From Rhodococcus oryzae (GTDB taxonomy: Bacteria; Actinomycetota; Actinomycetes; Mycobacteriales; Mycobacteriaceae): DNA of 64,000 bases. Location: the NCBI RefSeq assembly GCF_005049235.1, contig NZ_SUMD01000006.1:124001-188000 (forward strand), read 5' to 3'. The position numbers and the translations under genes were made by a program. Below, piece after piece: positions 26,661 to 34,657 of this stretch (positions within the stretch are counted from its first letter, which is position 1; the number at the start of each line of letters is the position of its first letter). The notes below the pieces were generated by a model. The model did not search any database. It saw nothing but the letters and a program-made list of their open reading frames with translations, and was not told the origin of the DNA.

Positions 26661-27203
26661 ATGGGGGAGATGAGATTTCGGGTGGGGATGGTCGCCGCGG
26701 CGACCGCGGTGCTGGTTTCCGGATGTTCGACGGTGACCAGCGGGACACCGGTCGCGGAGTCGGAGGGTTCGGACGGCGGTGCCGCGGTGGCGCTGTCCGC
26801 GGGCGAGGCGCCGGACTGCGCCACGATGGCCGGGGCGTTGGGTGGCCTGGTGGCAGGCATGCCGCTGGCGAACCAGACCACGCTGCCGGGCTCCACGGAC
26901 CCGCTCTGCCTGTGGTCGGACGGGGACTTCACCGGCACCCAGCGCAATCTCTTCGTCAGCGTCAAGGCCAACGGGTTCACCGAGGCGATGCTGGAGGCCT
27001 CCAGGGGGAAGACGAGCCTCGGCGTGGTCGACGAGCCGCGCGCCGACGCGCTGGGTGGGCTGGTGATCAAGGTCAACGACACCGTGTACACGCTGACGAT
27101 GGCCGGTCGCAGTGTCGATGCAGGCAGCCACGGCAGCCAGGGATACACGGAATCGGAGTACATCGACGCGCTGGTCTCGGTTGCCCGATTACTCACCGAA
27201 TAG
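26661..27203 (+). CDS. Putative lipoprotein, 180 residues
   Basis: Surface lipoprotein with signal MRFRVGMVAAATAVLVSGC (lipobox VSGC). After a Ser/Gly-rich linker there is a compact domain with two Cys residues (PDCATMAG and DPLCLWSDGDF) that may pair in a disulfide, and SEYIDALVSVARLL near the end. The style resembles DUF3558-type mycobacterial lipoproteins, but the match is not certain. It takes the position held by pra in M. tuberculosis, between cbs and metB, and lies 21 bases before metB, so it may be co-transcribed. Function unknown. Confidence 0.75.
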   Translation: MGEMRFRVGMVAAATAVLVSGCSTVTSGTPVAESEGSDGGAAVALSAGEAPDCATMAGALGGLVAGMPLANQTTLPGSTDPLCLWSDGDFTGTQRNLFVSVKANGFTEAMLEASRGKTSLGVVDEPRADALGGLVIKVNDTVYTLTMAGRSVDAGSHGSQGYTESEYIDALVSVARLLTE

Positions 27204-27224
27204 CGGCTCGCTAGGCTTACCGGC

Positions 27225-28382
27225 ATGAGCGAGCACAGCAACGCAGAGCAGGGATTCTCCACCAGGGCCGTTCACGCCGGGTACGAGCCGGATCCGCTGA
27301 CCGGCGCGGTGAACGTGCCGATCTACGCCAGCTCGACCTTCGCCCAGGACGGCGTCGGCGGCATGCGGAGCGGGTTCGAGTACGCGCGCACCGGGAACCC
27401 GACCCGGCGTCCGCTCGAGGCCAACCTGGCCGCTCTCGAGTCGGGCACCTATGGTCGTGCGTTCGCGTCCGGCATGGCGGCCACGGACTGCCTCCTGCGC
27501 TCGGTCCTGCGTCCCGGTGATCACTTGGTGATCCCGAACGACGCCTACGGCGGCACCTTCCGGCTGATCGACAAGGTGTTCACCCAGTGGGGCATCGAGC
27601 ACACTCCGGCCCCGGTGTCCGATGTGGACGCGGTCCGCGCCGCGATCCGCCCGAACACCAAGCTGGTGTGGGTGGAGACCCCGACCAACCCGCTGCTCAA
27701 TATCGGCGACATCGAGGCACTCGCCGGGGTCGCGCACGAGGCCGGGGCAAAGCTGGTGGTGGACAACACCTTCGCGTCGCCGTACCTGCAGCAGCCGCTC
27801 GGCCTCGGTGCCGACATCGCGCTCCACTCGACCACCAAGTACATCGGCGGGCACTCCGACGTCGTCGGCGGCGCGCTCGTCACCGACGACGAGGAACTCG
27901 ACACCGCCTTCGCGTTCCTGCAGAACGGCGCGGGCGCGGTGCCTGGCCCGTTCGACGCGTACCTGACCATGCGCGGCATCAAGACCCTCGCGCTGCGGAT
28001 GGAGCGGCACAGCGAGAACGCCGAGCAGATCGTCGACCTGCTCACCGGCCACGCCGCGGTGTCGCAGGTCATCTACCCGGGCCTCGAGTCGCACCCGGGC
28101 CACCAGGTGGCGGCCAAGCAGATGCGCCGCTTCGGTGGCATGATCTCGGTGCGCCTCAAGGGCGGCAAGCAGGCCGCGCTCGACTTCTGCTCGCGGACCG
28201 AGATCTTCACGCTCGCCGAGTCCCTCGGCGGTGTCGAGTCGCTGATCGAGCACCCCGGCGCGATGACCCACGCCTCGACCGCGGGCTCCGCGCTCGAGGT
28301 GCCGGACGACCTGGTCCGGCTCTCGGTCGGCATCGAGGACGCTGTCGACCTCATCGCCGATGTGGAGCAGGCACTGAAGTAG
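27225..28382 (+). CDS. metB: Cystathionine gamma-synthase
   Basis: PLP-dependent enzyme of the Cys/Met metabolism family, 385 residues, making cystathionine from an activated homoserine (O-succinyl- or O-acetylhomoserine) and cysteine. Lys205 in HSTTKYIGGHSD binds PLP, and GMAATDCLLR, VDNTFASPYLQQP and the C-terminal SLGGVESLIEHP are family signatures. Some members act as gamma-lyases or O-acylhomoserine sulfhydrylases; neighbourhood with cbs and order as in M. tuberculosis (Rv1079) favour metB. A near-perfect palindrome follows the stop. Confidence 0.93.
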   Translation: MSEHSNAEQGFSTRAVHAGYEPDPLTGAVNVPIYASSTFAQDGVGGMRSGFEYARTGNPTRRPLEANLAALESGTYGRAFASGMAATDCLLRSVLRPGDHLVIPNDAYGGTFRLIDKVFTQWGIEHTPAPVSDVDAVRAAIRPNTKLVWVETPTNPLLNIGDIEALAGVAHEAGAKLVVDNTFASPYLQQPLGLGADIALHSTTKYIGGHSDVVGGALVTDDEELDTAFAFLQNGAGAVPGPFDAYLTMRGIKTLALRMERHSENAEQIVDLLTGHAAVSQVIYPGLESHPGHQVAAKQMRRFGGMISVRLKGGKQAALDFCSRTEIFTLAESLGGVESLIEHPGAMTHASTAGSALEVPDDLVRLSVGIEDAVDLIADVEQALK

Positions 28383-28394
28383 GCAGCTCCGCTG

Positions 28395-28440
28395 CCCGTG
28401 CGCGGTTGACGAGTCCTGAGACTCGTCAACCGCGCACGGG
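28395..28440. repeat. Palindromic repeat/terminator, GGTTGACGAGTC family, copy 1
   Basis: A perfect 21-bp stem with a four-base loop (CTGA), beginning CCCGTGCGCGGTTGACGAGT, lies 12 bases after metB. The core GGTTGACGAGTC/GACTCGTCAACC recurs at 43852-43891, and in degenerate form at 29696-29747. It can act as a terminator and also looks like a dispersed palindrome family. Confidence 0.85.
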
Positions 28441-28466
28441 CGCCGCAGGCGCCTTACGCTGGCGCT

Positions 28467-29687
28467 GTGGAACTCGTGACGAGGGACCAGATCGCGGCGG
28501 CGGCCGATCGGCTCGCCCCGGTGATGCGCAAGACGCCGATGCTCGCGTCGCGAGTGCTCTCGGAGCGCTGCGCCCACGACGTGTGGCTCAAGTGTGAAAA
28601 CCTTCAGCGCACAGGCTCTTTCAAACCCCGTGGCGCCTACAACCGGATCGCGAACCTGACCCCCGAGCAGCGGGAGGGCGGCGTGGTCGCGGCCAGCGCG
28701 GGCAACCATGCCCAGGGCGTCGCTTGGGCCGCAAGCCGGCTCGGCATCGAGTCGACGGTCTTCATGCCGGTCGGGGCGGCGCTGCCGAAGCTCGTCGCGA
28801 CCAAGGCGTACGGCGCGACGGTCCACCTGCGCGGGCACACCGTCGACGAGGCACTCGTGGCCGCCAAAGAGTTCGCCGCAGCGACAGGGGCCGTGCTCAT
28901 CCACCCGTTCGATCACGTCGACGTGGTCGCGGGCCAGGCCACCGTCGGACTGGAGATCCTCGAGCAGCTGCCGGAGGTCGGGACCATCGTGGTGCCGACC
29001 GGCGGCGGCGGGCTGCTCGCCGGGATCGCGGCGGCGGTCCGGGACTCGGGCCGCCGGGTGCGCCTCGTCGGCGTGCAGGCCGAGCAGGCGGCGGCCTGGC
29101 CGAGGTCGCTCGCCGAGGGCGCACCCGTCGAGGCGGAGGCCCTGTCCACCATGGCCGACGGGATCGCCATCGGACTCCCGGGCGCGGTGCCGTTCGCGCA
29201 CGTCAACGCCCTGGTGGACGAGGTGGTCACGGTCAGCGAGGACGCGCTGTCCCGGGCCCTGTTGCTGTGCAGCGAGCGGGCCAAGCTGATCGTCGAGCCG
29301 GCTGGAGCGGCGGCGGTGGCCGCCCTGATGACCTGCACGGCGGAGCAGCTGCGGCTGGAGGGGCCCGTGTGCGCGGTGCTGTCCGGCGGCAACATCGACC
29401 CGTTGCTGCTCACCCACGTGATCACCCACGGTCTGCGGGCCGCCGGGCGCTACCTGGTCGTGCGGGTCACCATCCCGGACCGGCCCGGCGGGCTGGTGCG
29501 GCTGCTGGGCGTGGTCAGCGAGCGCGGCGCCAGCGTGGTGGACGTGGTGCACTCGCGGACCGCACGGGACCTCGGCCTGGACGAGGTGGAGGTGCTGTTG
29601 ACCCTGGAGACCAGGGGGCCCGACCACCGCGACGAGGTGCTGGGCGCCCTCGACGCCGCCGGCTTCGCCGTGGGGGTGCAGGAGTAG
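28467..29687 (+). CDS. ilvA: Threonine ammonia-lyase (threonine dehydratase)
   Basis: PLP enzyme converting threonine to 2-oxobutanoate, the entry to isoleucine synthesis (or threonine catabolism). The 406-residue protein has Lys53 in GSFKPRGAYN for PLP, SAGNHAQGVA, the Gly-rich PTGGGGLLAGIA loop and a single C-terminal ACT-like regulatory domain (VRVTIPDRPGGLVRLLGVVSERGASV), as in short-type enzymes. The GTG start is preceded by the palindrome of metB. The 2-oxobutanoate link makes it functionally close to the neighbouring transsulfuration genes, although it need not share their promoter. Confidence 0.93.
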   Translation: MELVTRDQIAAAADRLAPVMRKTPMLASRVLSERCAHDVWLKCENLQRTGSFKPRGAYNRIANLTPEQREGGVVAASAGNHAQGVAWAASRLGIESTVFMPVGAALPKLVATKAYGATVHLRGHTVDEALVAAKEFAAATGAVLIHPFDHVDVVAGQATVGLEILEQLPEVGTIVVPTGGGGLLAGIAAAVRDSGRRVRLVGVQAEQAAAWPRSLAEGAPVEAEALSTMADGIAIGLPGAVPFAHVNALVDEVVTVSEDALSRALLLCSERAKLIVEPAGAAAVAALMTCTAEQLRLEGPVCAVLSGGNIDPLLLTHVITHGLRAAGRYLVVRVTIPDRPGGLVRLLGVVSERGASVVDVVHSRTARDLGLDEVEVLLTLETRGPDHRDEVLGALDAAGFAVGVQE

Positions 29688-29695
29688 GCGCAGCG

Positions 29696-29747
29696 GCGCC
29701 CGTGCGTGGTTGACGAGTCTCCACACTCGGCAACCGCGCACAGGCGC
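29696..29747. repeat. Palindromic repeat/terminator, GGTTGACGAGTC family, degenerate copy 2
   Basis: A 23-bp imperfect stem (two mismatches and one G-T pair) with a six-base loop lies between the convergent ilvA and DM13 genes. The left arm contains CGTGCGTGGTTGACGAGT, nearly identical to the copies at 28395 and 43852. Confidence 0.8.
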
Positions 29748-29755
29748 GCAGCCGC

Positions 29756-30463
29756 CTAGGCGATGGTCGCGTTCGCGACCGGGACTTCGAACACCCGGCA
29801 CCAGATGAGCACCGTGGTGGCCGGCCCGATCTCGACCTCGGCGGGCAGCTCGTAGTTCTGGTCGCCGCGGCTGCCCTTCAACGCCCCCAGCCGGACCGGC
29901 TCGGGGCTCCGGACATCGGCCCCGTCGATGAGGTGCACGAAGTAGTCGGGTCCCGCCTCGACCTCGAAGTTCTCGAAACGCAGCACGCGACGTCCGTCGC
30001 CCAGGTCCAGCAGTCGTGCGGAACCCGTTGCGTCGTGGTCGATTCCGACGAACTCCGCGGCGCCGATCTCGTGCGCGCCGACGGGGTGGTCCCCATTCGG
30101 TTCGAGCACGGCCACCCCGACGAGCGGATCGGGTTCTCGAACCTCGGTGCCGCGGAACGTCGGCACGATGACGAGCGCGATGACCGCCGCGGCGAGCAGG
30201 GTCTGCGCGAGCGCGCCGATCCAGACGCGGCGGGTCAGCCGGTACAGCGCCCATCCGAGCAGCAGGAACAGCGCAAGCGCGGCCGCGGCGATGGCGAGCG
30301 TCCGGGGATGGGTGGAGGTGTTCGAGACGAGGTTCGGCGGGATCTCGTAGATCAGGGCGAGGGCGCCAACGGCCAGACCCGCGGCGATCAGGACGAGCAG
30401 CGATCCGGTCAGCCGCCGTCGACGGCGGAAGGGGCCGATCTCGGGCCCGGATCGAATCGCCAT
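29756..30463 (-). CDS. Membrane protein with C-terminal DM13 domain
   Basis: Protein of 235 residues: a basic start, three likely membrane helices (about residues 19-39, 55-75, 85-105) and an extracellular DM13 domain in the last 120 residues. The DM13 signature is visible as ARLLDLGDGRRVLRFENFEVEAGPDYFVHL and the near-invariant cysteine in VLIWCRVFEVPVANATI. DM13 domains have been predicted to take part in electron transfer. ATG 30463 is chosen because the frame upstream is basic and has no ribosome site. It lies 66 bases downstream of apbE on the same strand, suggesting one transcript for a surface redox module. Confidence 0.82.
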   Translation of the reverse strand: MAIRSGPEIGPFRRRRRLTGSLLVLIAAGLAVGALALIYEIPPNLVSNTSTHPRTLAIAAAALALFLLLGWALYRLTRRVWIGALAQTLLAAAVIALVIVPTFRGTEVREPDPLVGVAVLEPNGDHPVGAHEIGAAEFVGIDHDATGSARLLDLGDGRRVLRFENFEVEAGPDYFVHLIDGADVRSPEPVRLGALKGSRGDQNYELPAEVEIGPATTVLIWCRVFEVPVANATIA

Positions 30464-30529
30464 GTCGTCAAGCGTAGGCCCGCGTGCTCGCCGCGGTGGC
30501 GTTGTTCTCTTGCGCGACAACGCGGTCGA

Positions 30530-31318
30530 TCACGGCCAGCCGCAGAGCCGGGTGACCCGGAAGTCCTGGTCCACCAGCCGGGCGGGCATCCCGAGCTCCT
30601 CGAGCCAGGCGAGCGTCTCCTTGCCCCCACGGACCGCCGCCCTGCTGGCCGCGGCGGCGGCCAGGGCGGAGCCGGCGACCACGGACACGGTGCGCCAATG
30701 CGGCGCCTCGGCGGGATCCGGGTGCAGCGGGCTGACCGTGCTGGCGGTCGCGAGGCCGGAGCCGGACGGGATCGAGACCTGACACGACGGGTCGCCTGGC
30801 AGGTCCTCGACCTTGATCTGCCAGCCGCTGAGCGGCTCCGGACCCGCGGTCGCCACGTCGCCACCGAGGCTGACCAGCACCCCGCAGCCGAGCAGCTCGG
30901 CGACGGCGGTGGCGCACCGGTCGGCCGTGACGGAGCGGGCGGTCGCGGACACGTCGAGGGTCAGCCCGGCGGGGAGGGTGACGTCGTGGCCGCGAACGGT
31001 CACGGAGCGCCAACGGTCTGGTTGCGTGCCGCCGACCGTGGGGTCGAGGACGCCCGCCGTCAGCTCGGCGGCCAGGAGGGCCCTGCTGACCTGCTCGGCG
31101 AGCAGGACGCTCACCCGGGTCGTGCTGCCTGCGGACCGGTTGAGTGCCGCGATCTCGGAGTCTTCTCGGGTGGCACTGGTCGCGACGTCGGCGGCGGCCA
31201 GGTGTCCGCGGACCATGTTCCAGGCGGATTCCAGCATGTCGGGGTCGGCTACGACCACCGTCGCGCGCACGCCCCACATCGACCAGCTCTTTGCGGCCTT
31301 GTCCGCCGCGAGCGTCAC
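30530..31318 (-). CDS. apbE: FAD:protein FMN transferase (ApbE family)
   Basis: ApbE attaches FMN covalently to a threonine or serine of target proteins, outside the membrane in many bacteria. The 262-residue protein has ApbE landmarks: DSEIAALNRSAG near residue 55, LDPTVG near 92, LDVSATARSVTADR near 120, VLVSLGGDVATAG near 147 and GLATAST near 187. No obvious lipobox or signal peptide is present, so this copy may be cytoplasmic or exported with a partner. GTG 31318 overlaps the stop of the small upstream gene by four bases (GTGA). I see no FMN-binding target domain with a clear DGxTGATxT motif nearby. Confidence 0.85.
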   Translation of the reverse strand: MTLAADKAAKSWSMWGVRATVVVADPDMLESAWNMVRGHLAAADVATSATREDSEIAALNRSAGSTTRVSVLLAEQVSRALLAAELTAGVLDPTVGGTQPDRWRSVTVRGHDVTLPAGLTLDVSATARSVTADRCATAVAELLGCGVLVSLGGDVATAGPEPLSGWQIKVEDLPGDPSCQVSIPSGSGLATASTVSPLHPDPAEAPHWRTVSVVAGSALAAAAASRAAVRGGKETLAWLEELGMPARLVDQDFRVTRLCGWP

Positions 31319-31557
31319 GACCCGCCCGAGATCACGTCGAACTGCCCGGCGCCCCGGGTGACGATCGGGCCTGCGCCGTTCGAACGGTTCGAATCAGCGG
31401 CGATGACCGTCCCCGCATCCGCGGAGGGGGCGTCTCCGAGCGCGAACGACGTGCCAGCGAGGGATCCGACGCTGAGCGCACCGACGATGCCGGACGCCGC
31501 GACGGCACGGCGGAATCGGGACGTCCGGTGGGGCTGCTCTGCGGGTCGCTCGCTCAT
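31315..31557 (-). CDS. Small exported protein upstream of apbE, 80 residues
   Basis: Short protein with a basic N-terminus (RTSRFRRAVAASG) and a hydrophobic stretch to about residue 41 that can be a signal peptide or anchor, followed by a low-complexity polar tail (APSADAGTVIAADSNRSNGAG) ending FDVISGGS. It is four-base coupled to apbE, so it belongs to the same system. It lacks the flavinylation motif, but could be a truncated or divergent relative of the FMN-binding proteins that usually accompany ApbE. Start ATG 31557 is chosen at the basic N-region; longer frames upstream look non-coding. Confidence 0.6.
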   Translation of the reverse strand: MSERPAEQPHRTSRFRRAVAASGIVGALSVGSLAGTSFALGDAPSADAGTVIAADSNRSNGAGPIVTRGAGQFDVISGGS

Positions 31558-31863
31558 GACGACCAGGATCCACCGCGAGCCTGAGAGAGACCTGAGGGTC
31601 TGCTGAAATTCTGGTTCTTGGCCTGAAATGTCGCGGCGTGCGGGCATACGCTCCGTGAGTGCGCAGTTTTCCCCGCCCGAAGTGGGCCGATCCGCCGGCA
31701 GATGCACAGTCGGCGGCGGCTAACGCCGGACCGGCACGCCGCGATACAGGCGTCGTGTGGGTTCGGGAAACACGGTTCGATCGATGTGATCGAAATCGCC
31801 CCGCGGCCGGGTCGGGGGACCTAGCGTTGCACCTGATAGCCCGCTCGAAGTTTGGAGTTGCGA
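31558..31863. other. 306-base divergent intergenic region with a 7-bp palindrome
   Basis: This region holds the promoters of the small exported/apbE/DM13 operon (minus) and of the lytic transglycosylase-NlpC gene (plus). No third gene is supported. The only striking element is the inverted repeat at 31775-31793, listed separately. Confidence 0.5.
31775..31793. promoter_or_regulatory. Candidate operator palindrome
   Basis: TTCGATC-GATGT-GATCGAA is a perfect 7-bp inverted repeat with a five-base spacer, 71 bases before the start of the transglycosylase-NlpC gene. The form suits a dimeric regulator, but none is encoded nearby. Confidence 0.35.
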
Positions 31864-33186
31864 ATGCCGGTTGATCCAACGGCGGTGATCGTGGCAGTTG
31901 CCACTGCCCTCGGCGGCCTCGTTCAAGGGGCCGACATCCCATTACCGGTGAAGGATCAAGCAGCACAAGCGATTCAGTCTTTCGAGGCGTCGGCACCCGC
32001 GGCGTCGCAGCAGATCAACGACGTCATCGGGATGTTGCCCGAGCAGATGCAGGGTCAGGCACAGCAGGCCGTCGCGGATGCTGCTGCCGCAGTGGAGGAT
32101 TCAATCCAGCCGTACCTCCCACCCGCCCCGCAGGCCGCCCCGGGGGCGCCGGCCGTGCCGCCGCCCGCGGTGGTCGCGCCACCGGTGCCGGAGGCGCCCC
32201 GCTACACGGCGCCGCCGGCGCTGCAGGCGACCCCGATCGGCGGCGACCCCAGCCGGATGCTGCCCGACGCGTTGACCGACCTCCCCGAGATGGTGATGGC
32301 CCCGATCGGCGCGATCGCGGTCTTCGTGCCGTGGCTGAAGAAGGCGGGCGAGATCTGCGAGGGCATCAAGCCGCCGGTCCTCGCCGCGCTCTATTCGGCG
32401 GAGAACGGTTTCCGGTACGGCCCGACGGCGCCGGTGTCCAGGGACGGAGCGCGCGGTCCGGGTCAGTTCATGCCGGGCACCTGGGCCAAGTACGGCAAGG
32501 ATGCCGACGGCGACGGCAAGGCGGACATCCTCGGCGTCGCGGACTCGGTGATGGCCTCGGGGCACCTGCTCTGCGACATGTACACCGAGATCGAGGGATG
32601 GCAGAAGCAGGGCCTGGTCAAGGGCGACACCCTTGATCTGGCCATCGCCGGATACAACGCGGGGGTCGGGGCCGTGCGGCGGTCCGGCGGGATGCCGTCC
32701 GGGCTGCCCGACTACGAGAACCAGACCAAGCCGTACGTGAAGAAGATCCGGGCCAGCGAGGCCCGATTCGCGGGGATCCTCACCCCGTTCGTCGGTGGCA
32801 ACTTCGGCGACGGGATCGGCGGCAAGATCGTCGAGGCCGCGCTGCGGTACCTGGGCCTGCCCTACGTCTGGGGCGGCGGCAACATCAACGGACCCTCCGG
32901 GGGCGGCTTCGACTGCTCCGGGCTGACGTCCTACGCGGTGTACTCCGCGACCGGCGACCTCCTGAAGCTGCCGCGGACCTCGGAGACCCAGTGGAACGTC
33001 GGCGAGGAGATCCCGCTGGCCGAGGCCAGGCCGGGCGACCTGCTGTTCGGTAACTGGCAGTCGGGTGGGCCGGGGCACGTCGCGATCTACATCGGTAACG
33101 GGCAGATGGTGCACGCCCCGCAGACCGGCGACGTGGTCCGGGTCGGGCCGGTGTTCGACGGGATGAAGGTCCGCCGGATGGTGTGA
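31864..33186 (+). CDS. Bifunctional lytic transglycosylase / NlpC-P60 peptidase
   Basis: Two-domain peptidoglycan hydrolase of 440 residues. Residues 1-85 form a helical, non-basic N-terminus (ATALGGLVQGADIPLPVKDQAAQAIQSF) without a normal signal peptide, then a Pro-rich linker to about 125. The SLT-type domain (about 150-275) has catalytic Glu180 in YSAENGF, GPGQFMPGTW and AGYNAGVGAV. The NlpC/P60 domain (about 320-440) has Cys351 in FDCSGLT, His405 in GHVAIYIG and His417 in VHAPQ. It could cut both glycan strand and stem peptide. ATG 31864 has a TTTGGAG ribosome site. A perfect hairpin follows. Such fusions also occur in conjugative elements, but no transfer genes are nearby. Confidence 0.9.
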   Translation: MPVDPTAVIVAVATALGGLVQGADIPLPVKDQAAQAIQSFEASAPAASQQINDVIGMLPEQMQGQAQQAVADAAAAVEDSIQPYLPPAPQAAPGAPAVPPPAVVAPPVPEAPRYTAPPALQATPIGGDPSRMLPDALTDLPEMVMAPIGAIAVFVPWLKKAGEICEGIKPPVLAALYSAENGFRYGPTAPVSRDGARGPGQFMPGTWAKYGKDADGDGKADILGVADSVMASGHLLCDMYTEIEGWQKQGLVKGDTLDLAIAGYNAGVGAVRRSGGMPSGLPDYENQTKPYVKKIRASEARFAGILTPFVGGNFGDGIGGKIVEAALRYLGLPYVWGGGNINGPSGGGFDCSGLTSYAVYSATGDLLKLPRTSETQWNVGEEIPLAEARPGDLLFGNWQSGGPGHVAIYIGNGQMVHAPQTGDVVRVGPVFDGMKVRRMV

Positions 33187-33197
33187 CGCGGCTCCGC

Positions 33198-33248
33198 CAC
33201 AGACGAACGAACCCCGGTCCGAGTTGCTCGGACCGGGGTTCGTCTGTG
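33198..33248. terminator. Bidirectional hairpin between the transglycosylase-NlpC gene and greA
   Basis: An inverted repeat CACAGACGAAC...GTTCGTCTGTG encloses a second perfect arm pair CCCCGGTCCGAG/CTCGGACCGGGG, giving a 23-bp stem with a small bulge, between convergent genes. Confidence 0.85.
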
Positions 33249-33264
33249 CGGGTGATACCGCGGA

Positions 33265-33759
33265 TCAGCTGTGGTACGGCTCCGCGCTGACGAGCGTCAC
33301 CTGCATGGTGTTGCCGTTGGGGAGCGTGTATTTGCGGGTCTCGCCGACCTTCGCCTCGAGCAGGGCGCTGCCCAGCGGGGAGTTGGGGGAGTAGACCTCG
33401 AGCTTGTTGTCGCGGGCACCCTCTTCGCGGGTGGCGATCAGGAAGGTCTCGGTGTCGGACTTGTCGCCGTCGTAGTAGACCTTGACCACGGAACCGGGCA
33501 GTGCCACACCGGACTGGGTCGGCGCCTCGCCGACCTTCGCGCTGTTGAGCAGCTCCTGGAGCTGGCGGATGCGGGCCTCCTGCTGGCCCTGCTCCTCGCG
33601 TGCCGCGTGGTAGCCGCCGTTCTCCTTGAGGTCGCCTTCCTCGCGTCGCTCGTTGATCTCGGCCGCGATGACCGGGCGGTTGGCAATGAGCTGGTCGAGT
33701 TCGCTCTTGAGCCGGTCGTGTGACTCCTGGGTAAGCCAGGTCACCTGGGTCTCGGTCAT
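33265..33759 (-). CDS. greA: Transcription elongation factor GreA
   Basis: GreA rescues backtracked RNA polymerase by stimulating transcript cleavage. The 164-residue length is typical. The N-terminal coiled coil ([23 protein letters not shown] to [12 protein letters not shown]) carries the acidic tip region ([18 protein letters not shown]), and the C-terminal domain has [14 protein letters not shown]. Order next to the DUF4307 gene and mca matches M. tuberculosis (Rv1080c-Rv1082). A perfect 11-bp hairpin stands about 175 bases upstream. Confidence 0.97.
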   Translation of the reverse strand: MTETQVTWLTQESHDRLKSELDQLIANRPVIAAEINERREEGDLKENGGYHAAREEQGQQEARIRQLQELLNSAKVGEAPTQSGVALPGSVVKVYYDGDKSDTETFLIATREEGARDNKLEVYSPNSPLGSALLEAKVGETRKYTLPNGNTMQVTLVSAEPYHS

Positions 33760-33932
33760 GCTCGATCACTCCTCGTAGTCGGAACCCATCCGGGTCCCCT
33801 GGGCGGGCCACTGAACTCCAGTGGCCTTCGGCGACGAGAGCGCGCCTACCCCCGGTGGTTGGATCCCCCCGGTTCGCTCAGTCATGTGAGCGGTGCACCC
33901 TGCCGCTATGCATCTATACGCAAATGCAGCAA

Positions 33933-33960
33933 TACACGGTTCCAGAGCCGGAACCGTGTA
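33933..33960. terminator. Hairpin between the DUF4307 gene and greA
   Basis: A perfect 11-bp stem TACACGGTTCC/GGAACCGTGTA with a six-base loop lies downstream of the DUF4307 gene and upstream of greA, both on the minus strand. It probably terminates DUF4307 transcripts. Confidence 0.65.
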
Positions 33961-34035
33961 CCCGAGGATTCTAGCACGAGCAGGGATTTCTCCATGAAAA
34001 TCGCGCTGGTGCGGGCCCGGGGCGGCCCGGCCGGA

Positions 34036-34461
34036 TCAGCCGGTGGTCAGGTACTCCGGCACGGTCGTCCCGCAGCCGTAGATGTCGGCGATGGCGGGGC
34101 GCTGAGACGTTCTGATCAGCGTGGTCACGTCGACGGTGCCGCTGTCCGACGGTCCCAGGTACACCTCGCGGCGACCGGTCTCGGAGCCGTCCCTCGATCG
34201 GGCCCGGACGATGCAGACGGCGGGCTCGGACGGGTCCTCGCGGGTCACCGTGAACCGGATGCTGATCGTCGACTCGTCCACCAGGTTGTACGCGATCGAC
34301 TGGCCCTCGACGTCGTCGCCGGCGAACTTGTTGTACGCGAAGAAGGCCAGAGCGAGCCCAAGGAGCACCACGCCGATGCTCAGGATGATCGCCACCACCC
34401 GGGATCCGCGCAGATCGCGCGTTGGCGTCGGGTAACGGTCGGCGGGAGGCGTCTCGGTCAT
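34036..34461 (-). CDS. DUF4307 domain-containing membrane protein
   Basis: Protein of 141 residues with a short cytoplasmic start (TETPPADRYPTPT), one membrane helix (about residues 22-45, VVAIILSIGVVLLGLALAFFAY) and an outer beta-rich domain with one conserved Cys in PAVCIVRARSRDGSETGRREV and one in YGCGT. This is the DUF4307 family, the counterpart of Rv1081c. Its role is unknown. It is divergent from mca, as in mycobacteria, and their 196-base gap holds both promoters. Confidence 0.88.
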   Translation of the reverse strand: MTETPPADRYPTPTRDLRGSRVVAIILSIGVVLLGLALAFFAYNKFAGDDVEGQSIAYNLVDESTISIRFTVTREDPSEPAVCIVRARSRDGSETGRREVYLGPSDSGTVDVTTLIRTSQRPAIADIYGCGTTVPEYLTTG

Positions 34462-34657
34462 ATCGCTCAGCTCTCGTACAGCGGCACCGGGCCTGCGACG
34501 GCCCGGTCGGCGTACCTCGCACGCTGCTGGGGCGGGGCCACGGCTGACGTCGGAAGTACCGGGTGGAACTATAGGGGAAGGACAACGGTGCGTTGTCGGC
34601 GGACGTCGGCGTCGGACCACCACGTCGCTACAGGCGAAGCTGAGGTGAAGGAGCACT

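Noticed and set aside
24006-27131. A 1041-codon open frame on the minus strand
   Set aside because: Its left part is the real SGNH esterase gene (to 25064), but the rest is antisense to cbs and the lipoprotein gene, rich in Arg/Gly/His with no domain; it is a GC-skew artefact.
27189-30254. A 1021-codon open frame on the minus strand
   Set aside because: It is antisense to metB and ilvA, both unmistakable genes, and has no recognisable domain or ribosome site.
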